Source of the DNA: an uncultured Clostridia bacterium
GTDB lineage: Bacteria; Bacillota; Clostridia; TANB77; CAG-508
Reading direction: 5' to 3'
NCBI GenBank assembly: GCA_948891265.1
Contig: CAQUBD010000002.1
Coordinates: forward strand, 44,126-87,249
Length of the DNA stretch: 43,124 bases
Below the pieces are notes generated by a model. It was not told where the DNA came from. It searched no databases and saw nothing but the letters and a program-made list of their open reading frames with translations. The position numbers and the translations under genes are program-made. Shown here one piece after another: positions 8,017 through 18,184 of the stretch; the first letter of the stretch is position 1, and the number at the start of each line of letters is the position of its first letter.

Positions 8017-9720
8017 ATGAATATAAATAAATTAATGCCAATAGGTTCAAAAAGAAGAGAATTTATAAAGAAAATATATGTTGAATTCTTTCAAAAATAT
8101 AGTCAAGAAGAAAAAATATATAAAAAATGGATTACTAAAAATGAACCAAATAAAAAAGAATTAAATAAACAGAAACAAACACAGTTTAAACAAAGTCCGA
8201 AAATAAGTATTGTTGTACCAGTATATAATACACCTAAAAAATTCTTTGATGAATTGGTAAAATCATTAGAAAATCAAACATATTCAAATTGGGAATTATG
8301 TCTAGCAGATGGCTCACCTGAGAAACTAGAATTTATGCAAAAATATGTAAAACAAGATAGTAGAATAAAGTATAAATTTATAGGAAAAAATAAAGGTATT
8401 TCAGGTAATACAAATGAAGCGATTACACTTGCTACAGGAGATTTTATCGGATTGCTAGATCATGATGACTTATTACCACCATTTTCGTTATATGAAATAG
8501 TAAAAACAATAAACAAAAATCCTGATGTAGAATTTATATATTCAGATGAAGATAAATTAGAAACTAAAAGAGGTCCTAGATATGGAGTGTTTTTTAAACC
8601 AGACTTCTCTCCATACACATTAAATAGTGCAAATTATATATGCCATTTTAGTATATTCAAAAAAGAATTAATGGACAAGTTAGGCGGATTTAGAAGTGAA
8701 TATGATGGAAGCCAAGATTTTGATATAGTATCAAGAGCAACTGAACAAACAAACAAAGTGATTCATATACCAAAAGTTTTGTATCATTGGCGAGCACACA
8801 AAAATTCAACAGCACAAAATTCAGACTCAAAACCATATGCATTTGAAATAGGGAAAAAAGTAATAAAAGACCATATAAAAAGAAGCTTAGACGCAGATGT
8901 AGAAGTAACTGATGGTCTAACACCAGGAAGCTATGAAATTAAATATTTAGTTAAAGAAAATCCAAAAGTAAGTATTATAATAGATGGTTCAAAAGTTGAA
9001 AAAGAATATATAAAAGTATTAATAGAAAAAGTAAAAATTTCTACATACTCTAATTATGAAATAATAGTAATATCAAATGAAGAATTTGAAGATACATACA
9101 AAACAATAAAACCTACAGAAAATATATTTAAAACATATAATAAAGCAGTTATAGAAGCAGATGGAAAGTACTTTATAATTGTTGATGAAAATTTAGAAAA
9201 AATAGACAAGCCTTCATATATACAAGATTTAGTGGGAATATGTCAAGATGAAGATGTAGGAATAGTAGGAACTAAATTATATAATAAAGATGAGAAAGTA
9301 GAACATAGTGGAATTATATTAGGAATGAATGGAACAGGAGACTTTTTATATAAAGGAGCTCCAAAAGATATAGGAACATATATGCAAAGATTGCTAATTA
9401 TACATAATGTATCTTGTGTATATGTAAAATATGCAATGGTAGACAAAGACATTTTCTCAAAAACAGGTGGATTTACAGATGACTTTACAGGTATTAATAT
9501 TAGTATAGATACTTGCTTAAAAATGTTAGCTATAAATAAGCAAGTGATAATTAATCCTATAATTTCGATAGAAGTAAAGAAGTTAAACAATATAGAAATG
9601 GATAAAGAAGAAGAAAAAATTATAAAGAAAAAATGGAATGAATTTTATAAAAAGGGCGATATATATTTTAGTCCAAACTTAAGTAAAAATAATACAGGAT
9701 TATCAATAGATATGGATTAA
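8017..9720 (+). CDS. Two-domain family 2 glycosyltransferase
   Basis: 567 residues. After a basic N-terminal stretch, residues about 65-300 form a GT2 (GT-A) domain: ISIVVPVYNTP, the metal-binding DHDD (GLLDHDDLLPP), YSDEDK and GSQDFDIVSR, followed by YHWRAH. Residues about 315-540 resemble a second GT2 domain in its usual C-terminal form (VGIVGTKLYN...VEHSGIILG...GGFTDDF), but the usual NDVDFCLK block reads ISIDTCLK and the HyES-type closing motif is gone, so only the first domain looks catalytic. This layout is common in rhamnan and other wall-glycan assembly loci. It has an AGAGG ribosome binding site and begins 78 bp after the previous gene. Confidence 0.88.
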   Translation: MNINKLMPIGSKRREFIKKIYVEFFQKYSQEEKIYKKWITKNEPNKKELNKQKQTQFKQSPKISIVVPVYNTPKKFFDELVKSLENQTYSNWELCLADGSPEKLEFMQKYVKQDSRIKYKFIGKNKGISGNTNEAITLATGDFIGLLDHDDLLPPFSLYEIVKTINKNPDVEFIYSDEDKLETKRGPRYGVFFKPDFSPYTLNSANYICHFSIFKKELMDKLGGFRSEYDGSQDFDIVSRATEQTNKVIHIPKVLYHWRAHKNSTAQNSDSKPYAFEIGKKVIKDHIKRSLDADVEVTDGLTPGSYEIKYLVKENPKVSIIIDGSKVEKEYIKVLIEKVKISTYSNYEIIVISNEEFEDTYKTIKPTENIFKTYNKAVIEADGKYFIIVDENLEKIDKPSYIQDLVGICQDEDVGIVGTKLYNKDEKVEHSGIILGMNGTGDFLYKGAPKDIGTYMQRLLIIHNVSCVYVKYAMVDKDIFSKTGGFTDDFTGINISIDTCLKMLAINKQVIINPIISIEVKKLNNIEMDKEEEKIIKKKWNEFYKKGDIYFSPNLSKNNTGLSIDMD

Positions 9721-9744
9721 TAAAAATTAGAAAGGATATTATAA

Positions 9745-11973
9745 ATGAAAAATATAGATATAATAGTACCAATTTATAATGCATATGAATTTACAGAAGA
9801 ATGCATAAAAAGCATTATAAAAAATACTGACTTAAGTAAACATACACTAGTTTTAATAAATGATAAGAGCCCAGATGAAAAAATATTGCCAATGCTATTA
9901 AAATACAAAAACAAAAACAGTGACAAACAAATAATAGTGTTAGATAATGAACAAAATTTAGGATTTGTAAAAACAGTAAATAAAGGTATGCAATATTCTG
10001 AAAATGATGTAATTTTATTAAATAGTGACACAGAAGTAACAAAAAATTGGATAGAAAAAATACAAAGATGTGCATATTCAAATCAATATATAGCGACAGT
10101 AACACCACTTACAAACAATGGAACTATAGCATCAGTTCCAAACTTTGGTATTGATAATGAATTGCCACAAAATATGACATTAGAAGAATATGCAGAAATG
10201 ATAGAAAAAATATCAAAAAATAGATATCCAGAACTTACAACAGGAAATGGATTTTGTATGTATATAAAAAGAGATGTAATAGAAGAAATTGGACTATTTG
10301 ATGATGAAACTTTTGACAAAGGATATGGAGAGGAAAATGACTTTTGTTACAGAGCTTTAGACCATGGATATATAAACGTATTATGTGATAATACATTTAT
10401 ATATCATAAAGGAACACAAAGTTTTAAAAAAGAAAATTTAACGGCATCAAGAGCAGCATTAATTGATGAACATATGAAGTTATTAAGAGAAAAACATCCA
10501 ATATATGTGCAAAAAACAGATAATTTTTTAGCAAATAATCCATTAAGAGACATACATGAAAATATTAATTTAAATATTTTACTACACAACAAAAAAAGAA
10601 TATTATACTTAGTAAATGAATGGGAAGAAAACATGGAAATGACAGGAGGAACATCTTTACATATAAAAGATATAATAAATTCAAATATAAAAAATAATAT
10701 TGCAAGTTTTGTTGTTTCACCAGATAAGAATGACTTAACACAATTTAAGCTATATTTATATACTGATAAATATGCAAAAGCAATAGCAAATTATAAGACA
10801 GATATTAATTATTATGGACAAATAACATATACAAATAATTCATATAAAGAAATGTTAGAAAATATATTTGATAGTTTTAAAATTGATATATTACATGTAC
10901 ACCACTTTTTATTTCAAACATTTGACGCAATTGATATAGCAAAAGAGAGGAATATATATTCAATAATAACACTACATGACTTATATATGATATGCCCATC
11001 AATAAATATGGTTTATAAGGATAAATATTGCGAGAATGATAATACAAAAGATTGCGCTAAATGCTTAAATATACGATATGGTGTTAATAGCAATATATTA
11101 AATAAATGGCAAAAAACATGTTTTGAAATATTAAAGAAGTTTGATAAGATAATAGTTCCATCAAATAATACAAAGAAAATATTTGAAAACATATACAAAG
11201 AATTAGAAATTGAAGTAGTAGAACATGGTGTAGCAATTACAGAAGTTAAGACAAAAAATACAAATAAAACATCAAAGCAATTCAATATTGCATTTGTGGG
11301 TGCAATGGCAATACATAAAGGAAGCAATATTTTAAAAGATTTAATAAGTAAAAATAATAATGCAAATATAAAAATACACTTATTTGGAAAATCAGAAGAT
11401 AAAGAATTAACCAAAAATAAATCAAATTATATAAATCATGGTCCATATAAAAGAGGAGAATTACCACAACTATTAATAGATAACAATATTGATCTAGTAT
11501 GCATGTTTACAACATGGCCAGAAACATATTCTTATACACTTACAGAAACATATATGGCACAAGTACCAGTATTAACATTTGATATTGGAGCAGTAGGAGA
11601 TAGAATAAAAGAAGATGGATTAGGATGGGTTATAAAGCTAGATACGAAATCAACTGAGATACTTGCAAAAATAGAAGAAATATGTAATGATATAAAAGAA
11701 TATAAAAATAAAAAGGACAACTTTAAAAACTATAAATTTAAAGAAGTAGAAGAAATGCAAAAATATTATGAGAATTTGTATGAAAGCATTGAATTAAAAC
11801 CTAAAACAGCAAATATATATGAATTTATAGACCAAAAAACAAAAATGAAAGAAATAGAATTTAATCAATATCTAACAAAATATGGACATATAATAAATAA
11901 ATATGAGAAAACAAGAAATACAAAACTATGGAAAATTGCTAAAAAATTAAAAGCAAAAATAAAAAGAAATTAG
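9745..11973 (+). CDS. Bifunctional glycosyltransferase: GT2 domain fused to GT4 domain
   Basis: 742 residues. Residues about 1-235 are a GT2 domain (IDIIVPIYNAYEFTEECI, NSDTEV as the metal-binding site, GYGEENDFCYRA), and about 285-650 are a GT-B domain of family 4 (ILHVHHF, FVGAMAIHKG, then PETYSYTLTETYMAQVPVL with the E-x7-E pattern). A C-terminal basic tail (KLWKIAKKLKAKIKR) is likely membrane-associating. The two domains probably add successive sugars in one assembly step. The gene lies 24 bp after the previous glycosyltransferase with its own GAAAGGA site. A Cys cluster CENDNTKDCAKC lies between GT4 motifs, as seen in some relatives. Confidence 0.9.
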   Translation: MKNIDIIVPIYNAYEFTEECIKSIIKNTDLSKHTLVLINDKSPDEKILPMLLKYKNKNSDKQIIVLDNEQNLGFVKTVNKGMQYSENDVILLNSDTEVTKNWIEKIQRCAYSNQYIATVTPLTNNGTIASVPNFGIDNELPQNMTLEEYAEMIEKISKNRYPELTTGNGFCMYIKRDVIEEIGLFDDETFDKGYGEENDFCYRALDHGYINVLCDNTFIYHKGTQSFKKENLTASRAALIDEHMKLLREKHPIYVQKTDNFLANNPLRDIHENINLNILLHNKKRILYLVNEWEENMEMTGGTSLHIKDIINSNIKNNIASFVVSPDKNDLTQFKLYLYTDKYAKAIANYKTDINYYGQITYTNNSYKEMLENIFDSFKIDILHVHHFLFQTFDAIDIAKERNIYSIITLHDLYMICPSINMVYKDKYCENDNTKDCAKCLNIRYGVNSNILNKWQKTCFEILKKFDKIIVPSNNTKKIFENIYKELEIEVVEHGVAITEVKTKNTNKTSKQFNIAFVGAMAIHKGSNILKDLISKNNNANIKIHLFGKSEDKELTKNKSNYINHGPYKRGELPQLLIDNNIDLVCMFTTWPETYSYTLTETYMAQVPVLTFDIGAVGDRIKEDGLGWVIKLDTKSTEILAKIEEICNDIKEYKNKKDNFKNYKFKEVEEMQKYYENLYESIELKPKTANIYEFIDQKTKMKEIEFNQYLTKYGHIINKYEKTRNTKLWKIAKKLKAKIKRN

Positions 11974-11986
11974 AAAAGGATAAAAA

Positions 11987-13525
11987 ATGAATAAAGACAA
12001 CTTAATTAAAAATCTATATAACAAAGTAACATTTATAATTGAAATAATAATAGCATTGGTATTAGGTATAGCAATATACAAAATATCTTACAAAATACAA
12101 GAACTAGGATATACTTCAAAGCCAAATATGATAATAGCAGTAGTTTCTGGAATTTTACTAATATTGTTAATAATTAGAAATACTATAAAATATAAGAAAA
12201 ATATAGCCAAATTATTTGTAACATATATAATACCAATAGGTATATTATTTATTATATTATTACCAATAAACTGGGTACCTGATGAAGAAGGACATATGTT
12301 TAAAACATATGATATATCAAAAGGAAATTTAATAACACCTTTAGGAGAAAAAAATGAAGGTGATATATATGTTCCAAGAGAAATGTTAGATTTATTTACT
12401 GAAAGAGACAATATGACATATTCAATAATACATCAACATTTACAAAAAGAAGCAAATTATGATGATGTGGTTCCAGCACAAACAATAGCAAAAACATATT
12501 CTCCAATAAATTATATGTCTGGATCAATAGTATTTGCGATTTGTAGATTATTAAATGTAAATATATTATTAGCATGCTATATAGCAAGATTAGTAAACTT
12601 TTTATTAGCTGTAACTATAATATATTTCTGCATAAAAATAATACCATTTGGAAAATTACTATTAGCAATATATATGTTATTGCCAATGTCAATACAACAA
12701 TTAGCCTCATTATCAGCAGATGTATTCATAAACAGTATATCACTTCTATTTATTGTTTATAATTTAAGATTATTGTATCAAGAAAAAGATTTAGAGATTA
12801 AACAAAAAGTATTATATTATATACTAGCATTAAGTATTGCACTATGTAAATATGTATATTTTCCACTAGTATTTATGAGTATATTATTAATAAAAAATAA
12901 AAATATATCAAAAAGAAATAGAAATGAATTAATAATAGTATCAACAATAGCATCTATATTAGTTGCAGCAGTATGGTTTTTATTTTCACAAAAATATGTA
13001 GATGTTAGAGAAATTATAATAAGAAATAATGTTCAGCCAATAGAACAAATAAAATATATATTAAAAAATCCAATTGAATATATAAAAATTCTTGCAGTTA
13101 CATTTGAACAAGTAGGTGCATTCTATGTAAATACATTTATAGGTTCATCATTAGGGTTATTAAATATAAAGGTACCAGAAATATTTGTAATAATTTATTT
13201 ATCAGCATTAGTAGTATTACCATTTGTAGAAAGATGTGAAAAATCATTTAACAAACATCAAAAATGGATAATAATAGGAATTGCATTAATACTAATTTTA
13301 TTAATAATTACAGGGTTATATATAACATGGTCACCATTAAAAGCTCCTGTTGTTTCAGGAGTACAAGGAAGATCTTTTGTACCAGGATTTATACTAATAT
13401 TATTAGCATTTATGAATAAAGAAAATAAAGTAGAAATAAAAAATTTAGAAATGAAATATTTTGGAATGTATTTTTTATTAAATATAATAGCATTATTTAA
13501 GGTATATACTGTATTTATGAAATAA
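11987..13525 (+). CDS. DUF2142-like polytopic membrane protein, probable GT-C glycosyltransferase
   Basis: 512 residues with about 11-12 membrane segments. The loop after the third span has PDEEGHMFKTYDIS, the D-E-x-x-H pattern typical of DUF2142 and related GT-C enzymes, where acidic residues face outside near the lipid-phosphate sugar donor. It follows the bifunctional glycosyltransferase by 13 bp (AAAAGGA site) and probably works with a lipid-linked sugar made by the DPM1-like enzyme downstream. An inverted hairpin repeat follows the stop. Confidence 0.8.
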   Translation: MNKDNLIKNLYNKVTFIIEIIIALVLGIAIYKISYKIQELGYTSKPNMIIAVVSGILLILLIIRNTIKYKKNIAKLFVTYIIPIGILFIILLPINWVPDEEGHMFKTYDISKGNLITPLGEKNEGDIYVPREMLDLFTERDNMTYSIIHQHLQKEANYDDVVPAQTIAKTYSPINYMSGSIVFAICRLLNVNILLACYIARLVNFLLAVTIIYFCIKIIPFGKLLLAIYMLLPMSIQQLASLSADVFINSISLLFIVYNLRLLYQEKDLEIKQKVLYYILALSIALCKYVYFPLVFMSILLIKNKNISKRNRNELIIVSTIASILVAAVWFLFSQKYVDVREIIIRNNVQPIEQIKYILKNPIEYIKILAVTFEQVGAFYVNTFIGSSLGLLNIKVPEIFVIIYLSALVVLPFVERCEKSFNKHQKWIIIGIALILILLIITGLYITWSPLKAPVVSGVQGRSFVPGFILILLAFMNKENKVEIKNLEMKYFGMYFLLNIIALFKVYTVFMK

Positions 13526-13542
13526 CTTAATATCTGTTTCAT

Positions 13543-13593
13543 GCCTCGTCTTTGTTCACCCACGAAAAATTGCTGAGCAATTTTTCTGTGGAA
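13543..13593 (-). repeat. Hairpin repeat family 2, copy 2
   Basis: Reverse complement of the 2711-2760 element: read on the - strand it starts TTCCACAGAAAAATTGC, with a longer stem, and ends GAACAAAGACGAGG. It sits in the 106-bp gap between two membrane-protein genes that are otherwise in one transcription unit. Confidence 0.6.
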
Positions 13594-13631
13594 TATATTT
13601 CAATATTTGATTAAATAAAAGGGAAAAGATA

Positions 13632-15755
13632 ATGAAAATAATTAAAGATTTTTTAAAAAAAGAAAAATATGTAAAAGTTAAACTTATAATAGCAGTAGTA
13701 CTGTCAATAGTAGCTTCAGTACTATATGCTATTTTAAAGAAAAATTTTATAATTGATAGAGTTGTTATATTAAGTATATTATGTATGTTTGGCTCAATAC
13801 ATTTTATATTTAAATTAGAAAGAATATATAATTTTATATATAAATTTAGATATTATATAGCAGGAATAATACTTGTACTAGCAACAATATTTGAATATTC
13901 AGGCTCTTCAATAGGAGTATATACTGATGTTATGCAAGGAGAATCAAGAGAAAAAAACTTTTTACCAATACTAGGACAATATAGAAGTATAAGGTCTGAT
14001 GAATGGGTAGTAAATACACCAATATTTGTATCACAATGTATTGACAAAGAAACCCCATATAACTATTATAATGATAATTTAAGAGGAACAAAAACAGATA
14101 TGTTTTCAGTCGTAGCACCTGGAGTTAGAGATATTTTAACAATAGCGAGACCTTTTAATATAGGATTTTTATTATTTGGAGCAGCAAAAGGATTATCTAT
14201 AATTTGGTTTGGAAAATGGTTAGCTCTAGCATTAGTTACATTTGAATTCTTTATGCTTATTACTAATAAAAAGAAATTTATATCATTATGTGGAGCAGTA
14301 ATGATTGTATATTCTGCTGCATTGCAATGGTGGAATATAACAGATGTAATAACATGGGGGTTATTAGCGTTACTACTAATTGATAAATACTTAAAAGAAA
14401 AGAAAATATGTAAAAAGATATTATATGCATCAGGTATATTTTTAAGTGCGGTATCTTTTGTATTTGTAATGTATCCAGCATGGCAAATACCATATATATA
14501 TATTTATATTGCACTATTTATATATTTATGTATAAAAAATAGAAAAGAATATAAATTAACTAAAATTGATATACCAATAATATCACTTGTAGTATTAGCA
14601 ATAGGATATATTGGCTTCAGATATTTACACATGTCATCTGAAGCACTAAATGCTACATTAAATACAGATTATCCAGGAGAAAGATTCGAAATTGGTGGTG
14701 GAGGGTTAAAAGTACTATTTTCTTATGTATATAGTTATCTATTCCCATATATAAAAATAGACAACCCTTGTGAACTTTCTGGAATGATATCATTTTATCC
14801 AATACCTATGATATTAGCTGTATTATATTTAATAAGAAATAAAGATAGAAAAAAGCATATGGCATTTTTTATACCGCTTCTAATAGTCGCTACAATGTTT
14901 TCTGTATTTTCAATATTTAAAACAAACACTTTATTTGCAAAAATAACATTTTTATATATGACAACTGGTATAAGACTTGCCGTTCCATTAAGCTTTATAC
15001 AAATACTTCTTATAATATATTTATTATCAATAATGGACAATAACAAAAAGATAATGAAAGATTCAATAGCAAAAATACTTGCAATAATCTCAAGTATTTG
15101 TATATTTAGCATAGCTATAAGAACAGCACCAGTAAATTTATTAGGATCACTAAAATCATACTGCTGTGGATTGATACTAGTAATATTTATATACTGGTTA
15201 TTAACAATTAATAATGAAAAAAATAAAAGAAAACTATTATATGGACTAATTTTAATGTCATTAATGACAGGAGTAACAGTAAACCCATTGCAAAAAGGAA
15301 TAGAAGTACTAAGAGAAAAGCCAATAGCAAAAGAAGTACAAAAAATAGTAGAACAAGATAAAGAAAATAACCTTTGGATAGCAGATAATACACCATTTTT
15401 TATACCAAATTATTTTCTAGCAAGTGGAGCTAAAGTATTAAACTCTACAAATATTTATCCTAATTTTGATTTATATAAAACTGTTTTAGGAGAAGAAAAC
15501 TATAATAATGAAGAAATAAGAAAAATATTTAATAGATATGCACATCTAACAATGGAAATAAACTCAACAGACAATAAAGTAGAATTAATATATCTAGATA
15601 GTATAAGATTATATTTAACACCAGATAAAGTAAAAGATTTAGGAATTAAATATATAATTACATTAAGAAATATAGAAGAATTTGAAACACAAGATGTAGA
15701 TTTCGAAAAAATATATGAAGAACAAGGAATGTTTATCTATAAAGTAAATTATTAG
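13632..15755 (+). CDS. Large polytopic membrane protein, probable GT-C type sugar transferase
   Basis: 707 residues with about 13 membrane segments and a soluble C-terminal tail of about 150 residues. The first large outer loop holds SIRSDEWVVNTPIFVSQ, an acidic/aromatic motif placed where GT-C enzymes keep their catalytic Asp/Glu; MYPAWQIPY and NTDYPGERFEIGGGG occur in later loops. Proteins of this length and layout recur in rhamnan and teichoic-acid-like clusters; I do not assign a precise family. AAGGG ribosome binding site. The hairpin repeat upstream may weaken or tune read-through from the previous gene. Confidence 0.75.
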   Translation: MKIIKDFLKKEKYVKVKLIIAVVLSIVASVLYAILKKNFIIDRVVILSILCMFGSIHFIFKLERIYNFIYKFRYYIAGIILVLATIFEYSGSSIGVYTDVMQGESREKNFLPILGQYRSIRSDEWVVNTPIFVSQCIDKETPYNYYNDNLRGTKTDMFSVVAPGVRDILTIARPFNIGFLLFGAAKGLSIIWFGKWLALALVTFEFFMLITNKKKFISLCGAVMIVYSAALQWWNITDVITWGLLALLLIDKYLKEKKICKKILYASGIFLSAVSFVFVMYPAWQIPYIYIYIALFIYLCIKNRKEYKLTKIDIPIISLVVLAIGYIGFRYLHMSSEALNATLNTDYPGERFEIGGGGLKVLFSYVYSYLFPYIKIDNPCELSGMISFYPIPMILAVLYLIRNKDRKKHMAFFIPLLIVATMFSVFSIFKTNTLFAKITFLYMTTGIRLAVPLSFIQILLIIYLLSIMDNNKKIMKDSIAKILAIISSICIFSIAIRTAPVNLLGSLKSYCCGLILVIFIYWLLTINNEKNKRKLLYGLILMSLMTGVTVNPLQKGIEVLREKPIAKEVQKIVEQDKENNLWIADNTPFFIPNYFLASGAKVLNSTNIYPNFDLYKTVLGEENYNNEEIRKIFNRYAHLTMEINSTDNKVELIYLDSIRLYLTPDKVKDLGIKYIITLRNIEEFETQDVDFEKIYEEQGMFIYKVNY

Positions 15756-15849
15756 CAATATAAGAAACATTTAGATCCTTAGACACAAGGTGAAAACAAA
15801 GATGTTACAAATTAAGATATATAGACTTAAGAAGGGAATGAAATAAACA

Positions 15850-16581
15850 ATGAAAATTTTATTAATAATACCAGCATATAACGAACAAGAAAACATAGAA
15901 AAGGTATGTAACAACATAAAAGAATACAACGAAAAAAATGAACAAAAATTAGATTATATTGTAATAAATGATGGTTCAAAAGATAATACATTAAAAATAT
16001 TACAAGATAACAAATTTAACCATATAAATTTAGTACACAATTTAGGGATAGGTGGAGCAGTTCAAACTGGATACAAATACGCTTATGAAAACAATTATGA
16101 TATTGCAATCCAATTTGATGGAGATGGACAACACGACATAAATTATGTAAAAAATATTTGCGAACCAATAATAAACAAGCAAGCAGATATGTGTATAGGG
16201 ACAAGATATCTAGATAAAACATCAAGTGAATTCCAATCAACATTTATGAGAAGATTAGGAAAAAACATAATTTCTTTTATGATTAAAATATGTTGTAAAA
16301 CTAGAATTACAGACCCTACATCAGGATTTAGAGCAGCAAACAAAAACATAATAGAAATATTTGCTAAAGATTATCCAACAGAATATCCTGAGCCTGAATC
16401 AACAGTCCAAGTATTAGCAAAAAAATATGCTGTTAAAGAAATTCCTGTTAGCATGAATGAAAGAGAAGGCGGAACCTCATCTATAAACATTTGGAAAAGT
16501 ATAGATTATATGTTTAAAGTAAGTTTAGCAATAATTATAGATAGTGTTAATTTAAAAAAGAAAGGTGATGTGAGAAAATGA
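15850..16581 (+). CDS. DPM1-like glycosyltransferase (polyprenyl-phosphate sugar synthase)
   Basis: 243 residues, GT2 fold without C-terminal membrane helices: LLIIPAYNEQENI, VINDGSKDNT, the DGDGQHD metal site, TSGFRAANK and PEPESTVQVLAKK. This is the pattern of enzymes that transfer a sugar from a nucleotide donor to undecaprenyl phosphate. Its stop overlaps the start of a DUF2304 gene (ATGA, 16578-16581), the standard pairing for this subfamily, in which the small membrane protein supports the soluble enzyme. The product would feed the GT-C-like proteins encoded upstream (inference). The start follows GAAGGGA. Confidence 0.9.
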   Translation: MKILLIIPAYNEQENIEKVCNNIKEYNEKNEQKLDYIVINDGSKDNTLKILQDNKFNHINLVHNLGIGGAVQTGYKYAYENNYDIAIQFDGDGQHDINYVKNICEPIINKQADMCIGTRYLDKTSSEFQSTFMRRLGKNIISFMIKICCKTRITDPTSGFRAANKNIIEIFAKDYPTEYPEPESTVQVLAKKYAVKEIPVSMNEREGGTSSINIWKSIDYMFKVSLAIIIDSVNLKKKGDVRK

Positions 16582-16943
16582 CTTCAAATTTAAAAATTGC
16601 ATTGATAATAATGACATTCATATATTTATTTTTAATATTAAAAAAGATAAGAAACAAAAAATTACAAATATCATTTTCTACATTTTGGATAGTTAGTAGT
16701 ATATTACTTATTGTAGCAATAGCAATTCCAAATTTAATAGAAATACTAACTAAAAAACTAGGATTCGAAGTTCCAGTTAATATGTTATTTTGTATAACCA
16801 TATTCGTGGCATTTTATCTTATATTTAACTTAACTGTAAGATTATCAAAAGAGTCACAAAAAAATACTTTACTAATTCAAGAAATATCATTATTAAAAAA
16901 TAGAGTTATGGATTTAGAGGAGAAAGTAGATGGAACAAAATAA
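16578..16943 (+). CDS. DUF2304 small membrane protein
   Basis: 121 residues: three hydrophobic segments (about 5-20, 33-50 and 68-87) and a C-terminal coiled coil (LLIQEISLLKNRVMDLEEKV). Size, topology and position fit the DUF2304 family, which accompanies DPM1-like glycosyltransferases. It overlaps the previous gene by 4 bp and the next by 14 bp, so translation of the three is coupled. It probably anchors the partner enzyme at the membrane; it may also help move the lipid-linked sugar. Confidence 0.85.
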   Translation: MTSNLKIALIIMTFIYLFLILKKIRNKKLQISFSTFWIVSSILLIVAIAIPNLIEILTKKLGFEVPVNMLFCITIFVAFYLIFNLTVRLSKESQKNTLLIQEISLLKNRVMDLEEKVDGTK

Positions 16944-17973
16944 ATTCAAATTATCAATAATTGTAGCAGTATATAATGCAGAAAAGTTTTTACCAAGGTG
17001 TTTAGATGCATTAGTAGTACAAACTTTAGATAATATAGAAATATTATGTGTAGATGATGGTTCAACAGATTCAGCACCAAAAATAGTAGATGAATATGCA
17101 AAAAAATATCCAGATTTAATAAAAACATATCATAAACAAAATGGAGGAGAATTTACAACTAGGAATTATGGATTGGAAAAAGCAGCAGGGGAATATGTAA
17201 CATTTGTAGATAATGATGACTATGTAGAACCAAACTGGGCAGAAAAACTATACAATGCGGCAAAAGAAAATAACGCGGACTTAGCAGTTTGCGGATTTGA
17301 AAGAATAGATTTAGATACAGGCAAAATAGTAGGAAGAGATATGACAACTTATGGTTATACTTGTAAAAAGATGACTACAGAAGATGATTTTATGGTATTT
17401 ATAAATCCTGCTCCATGGAATAAAATTTATAAAAGAGAAAAAGTTAAAGATTTAAAATTTTTGCCATTTAGAGGATTTAATGACACAATGTTCTTAGCAT
17501 CAGCATTTACAAAAATAGAGAGTGTAGCATTTGTACCAGATGTTCTATATCATTACTATTTAAGAAATGAATCACAAATACATAATATAAATATAGATGA
17601 TGTTAATAATTTAAAGAAATATTTATTAGAAGTTAAAGAGTTATATATCAAATCTGGAAAGTATGAAGAAATGAAATATATTTTAGATATGATGGCATTT
17701 ATTCATTTAGGAATATCTGTAATGTATAGAGCTTCATATGATTCTAATATAAAAATTAGTAAATTGTTAAAAGAAACAATTCAGTATTTAGACGAAAATT
17801 TTACAACATGGAGGAATTCTCCATTTTTAAAGTTAGGTTTTTCTATAAAAAGAGGGTTTAAACATTTTGGACTTTGGGGTATTTCTATATTGTATAAATT
17901 GAATATGCAAATGGTATTTATAAGAATTTATAGGTTTGTAATTGATAAATTAAAAATTGATATAAAATGGTAA
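16930..17973 (+). CDS. Family 2 glycosyltransferase
   Basis: 347 residues, a classic GT2 enzyme of the CpsI/EpsJ/WcaA style: LSIIVAVYNAEKFLPRCLDAL, CVDDGSTDSAP, FVDNDDYVEP (metal site) and a conserved NKIYKRE. The C-terminal region is basic with aromatic patches, suggesting peripheral membrane contact. It starts inside the DUF2304 gene, with the ribosome binding site TAGAGGAGAAAG (16916 on) in that coding region. It is the last gene of the 3.2-18 kb unit; a repeat-rich gap follows. Sugar specificity cannot be read from sequence. Confidence 0.9.
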   Translation: MEQNKFKLSIIVAVYNAEKFLPRCLDALVVQTLDNIEILCVDDGSTDSAPKIVDEYAKKYPDLIKTYHKQNGGEFTTRNYGLEKAAGEYVTFVDNDDYVEPNWAEKLYNAAKENNADLAVCGFERIDLDTGKIVGRDMTTYGYTCKKMTTEDDFMVFINPAPWNKIYKREKVKDLKFLPFRGFNDTMFLASAFTKIESVAFVPDVLYHYYLRNESQIHNINIDDVNNLKKYLLEVKELYIKSGKYEEMKYILDMMAFIHLGISVMYRASYDSNIKISKLLKETIQYLDENFTTWRNSPFLKLGFSIKRGFKHFGLWGISILYKLNMQMVFIRIYRFVIDKLKIDIKW

Positions 17974-17984
17974 AAATTTAATTT

Positions 17985-18104
17985 GGTCATATAGACCATA
18001 ACATGAGGCAAGACCCTCTCCAATCACATTCGTCATTACATTCAGAATGAATATAAATATATATAGATTTAGCCTGAGTGAAAGAGGCTCATGTCTTATG
18101 ACCA
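17985..18104. repeat. MITE-family remnant (copy B) inside a larger imperfect hairpin
   Basis: 18011-18070 matches the right half of copies A and C (AGACCCTCTCCAATCACATT then CGTCATTACATTC and a decayed terminal repeat ending ATAGATTT); the left half is missing. Its flanks pair with each other: TGGTCATA and ACATGAG on the left with CTCATGT and TATGACCA on the right. Immediately after the terminal repeat the sequence GCCTGAGT is shared with copy C. Confidence 0.55.
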
Positions 18105-18115
18105 TAATATTCATA

Positions 18116-18144
18116 TTGAAATATTACTTTTTAAATGGTAAAAT
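18116..18144 (+). promoter_or_regulatory. Promoter of the GH25 lysozyme gene
   Basis: TTGAAA at 18116-18121, 17-bp spacer, TAAAAT at 18139-18144, about 40 bp before the start at 18185. It gives the lysozyme its own transcription separate from the upstream glycan operon. Confidence 0.65.
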
Positions 18145-18184
18145 TAATTTAGAAATAATTGAAATATAAAGGAGAACAATCACA

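Noticed and set aside
12574..12762. Small + strand open frame of 62 codons inside the DUF2142-like gene
   Set aside because: It overlaps a clear membrane-protein gene in another frame and has no ribosome binding site.
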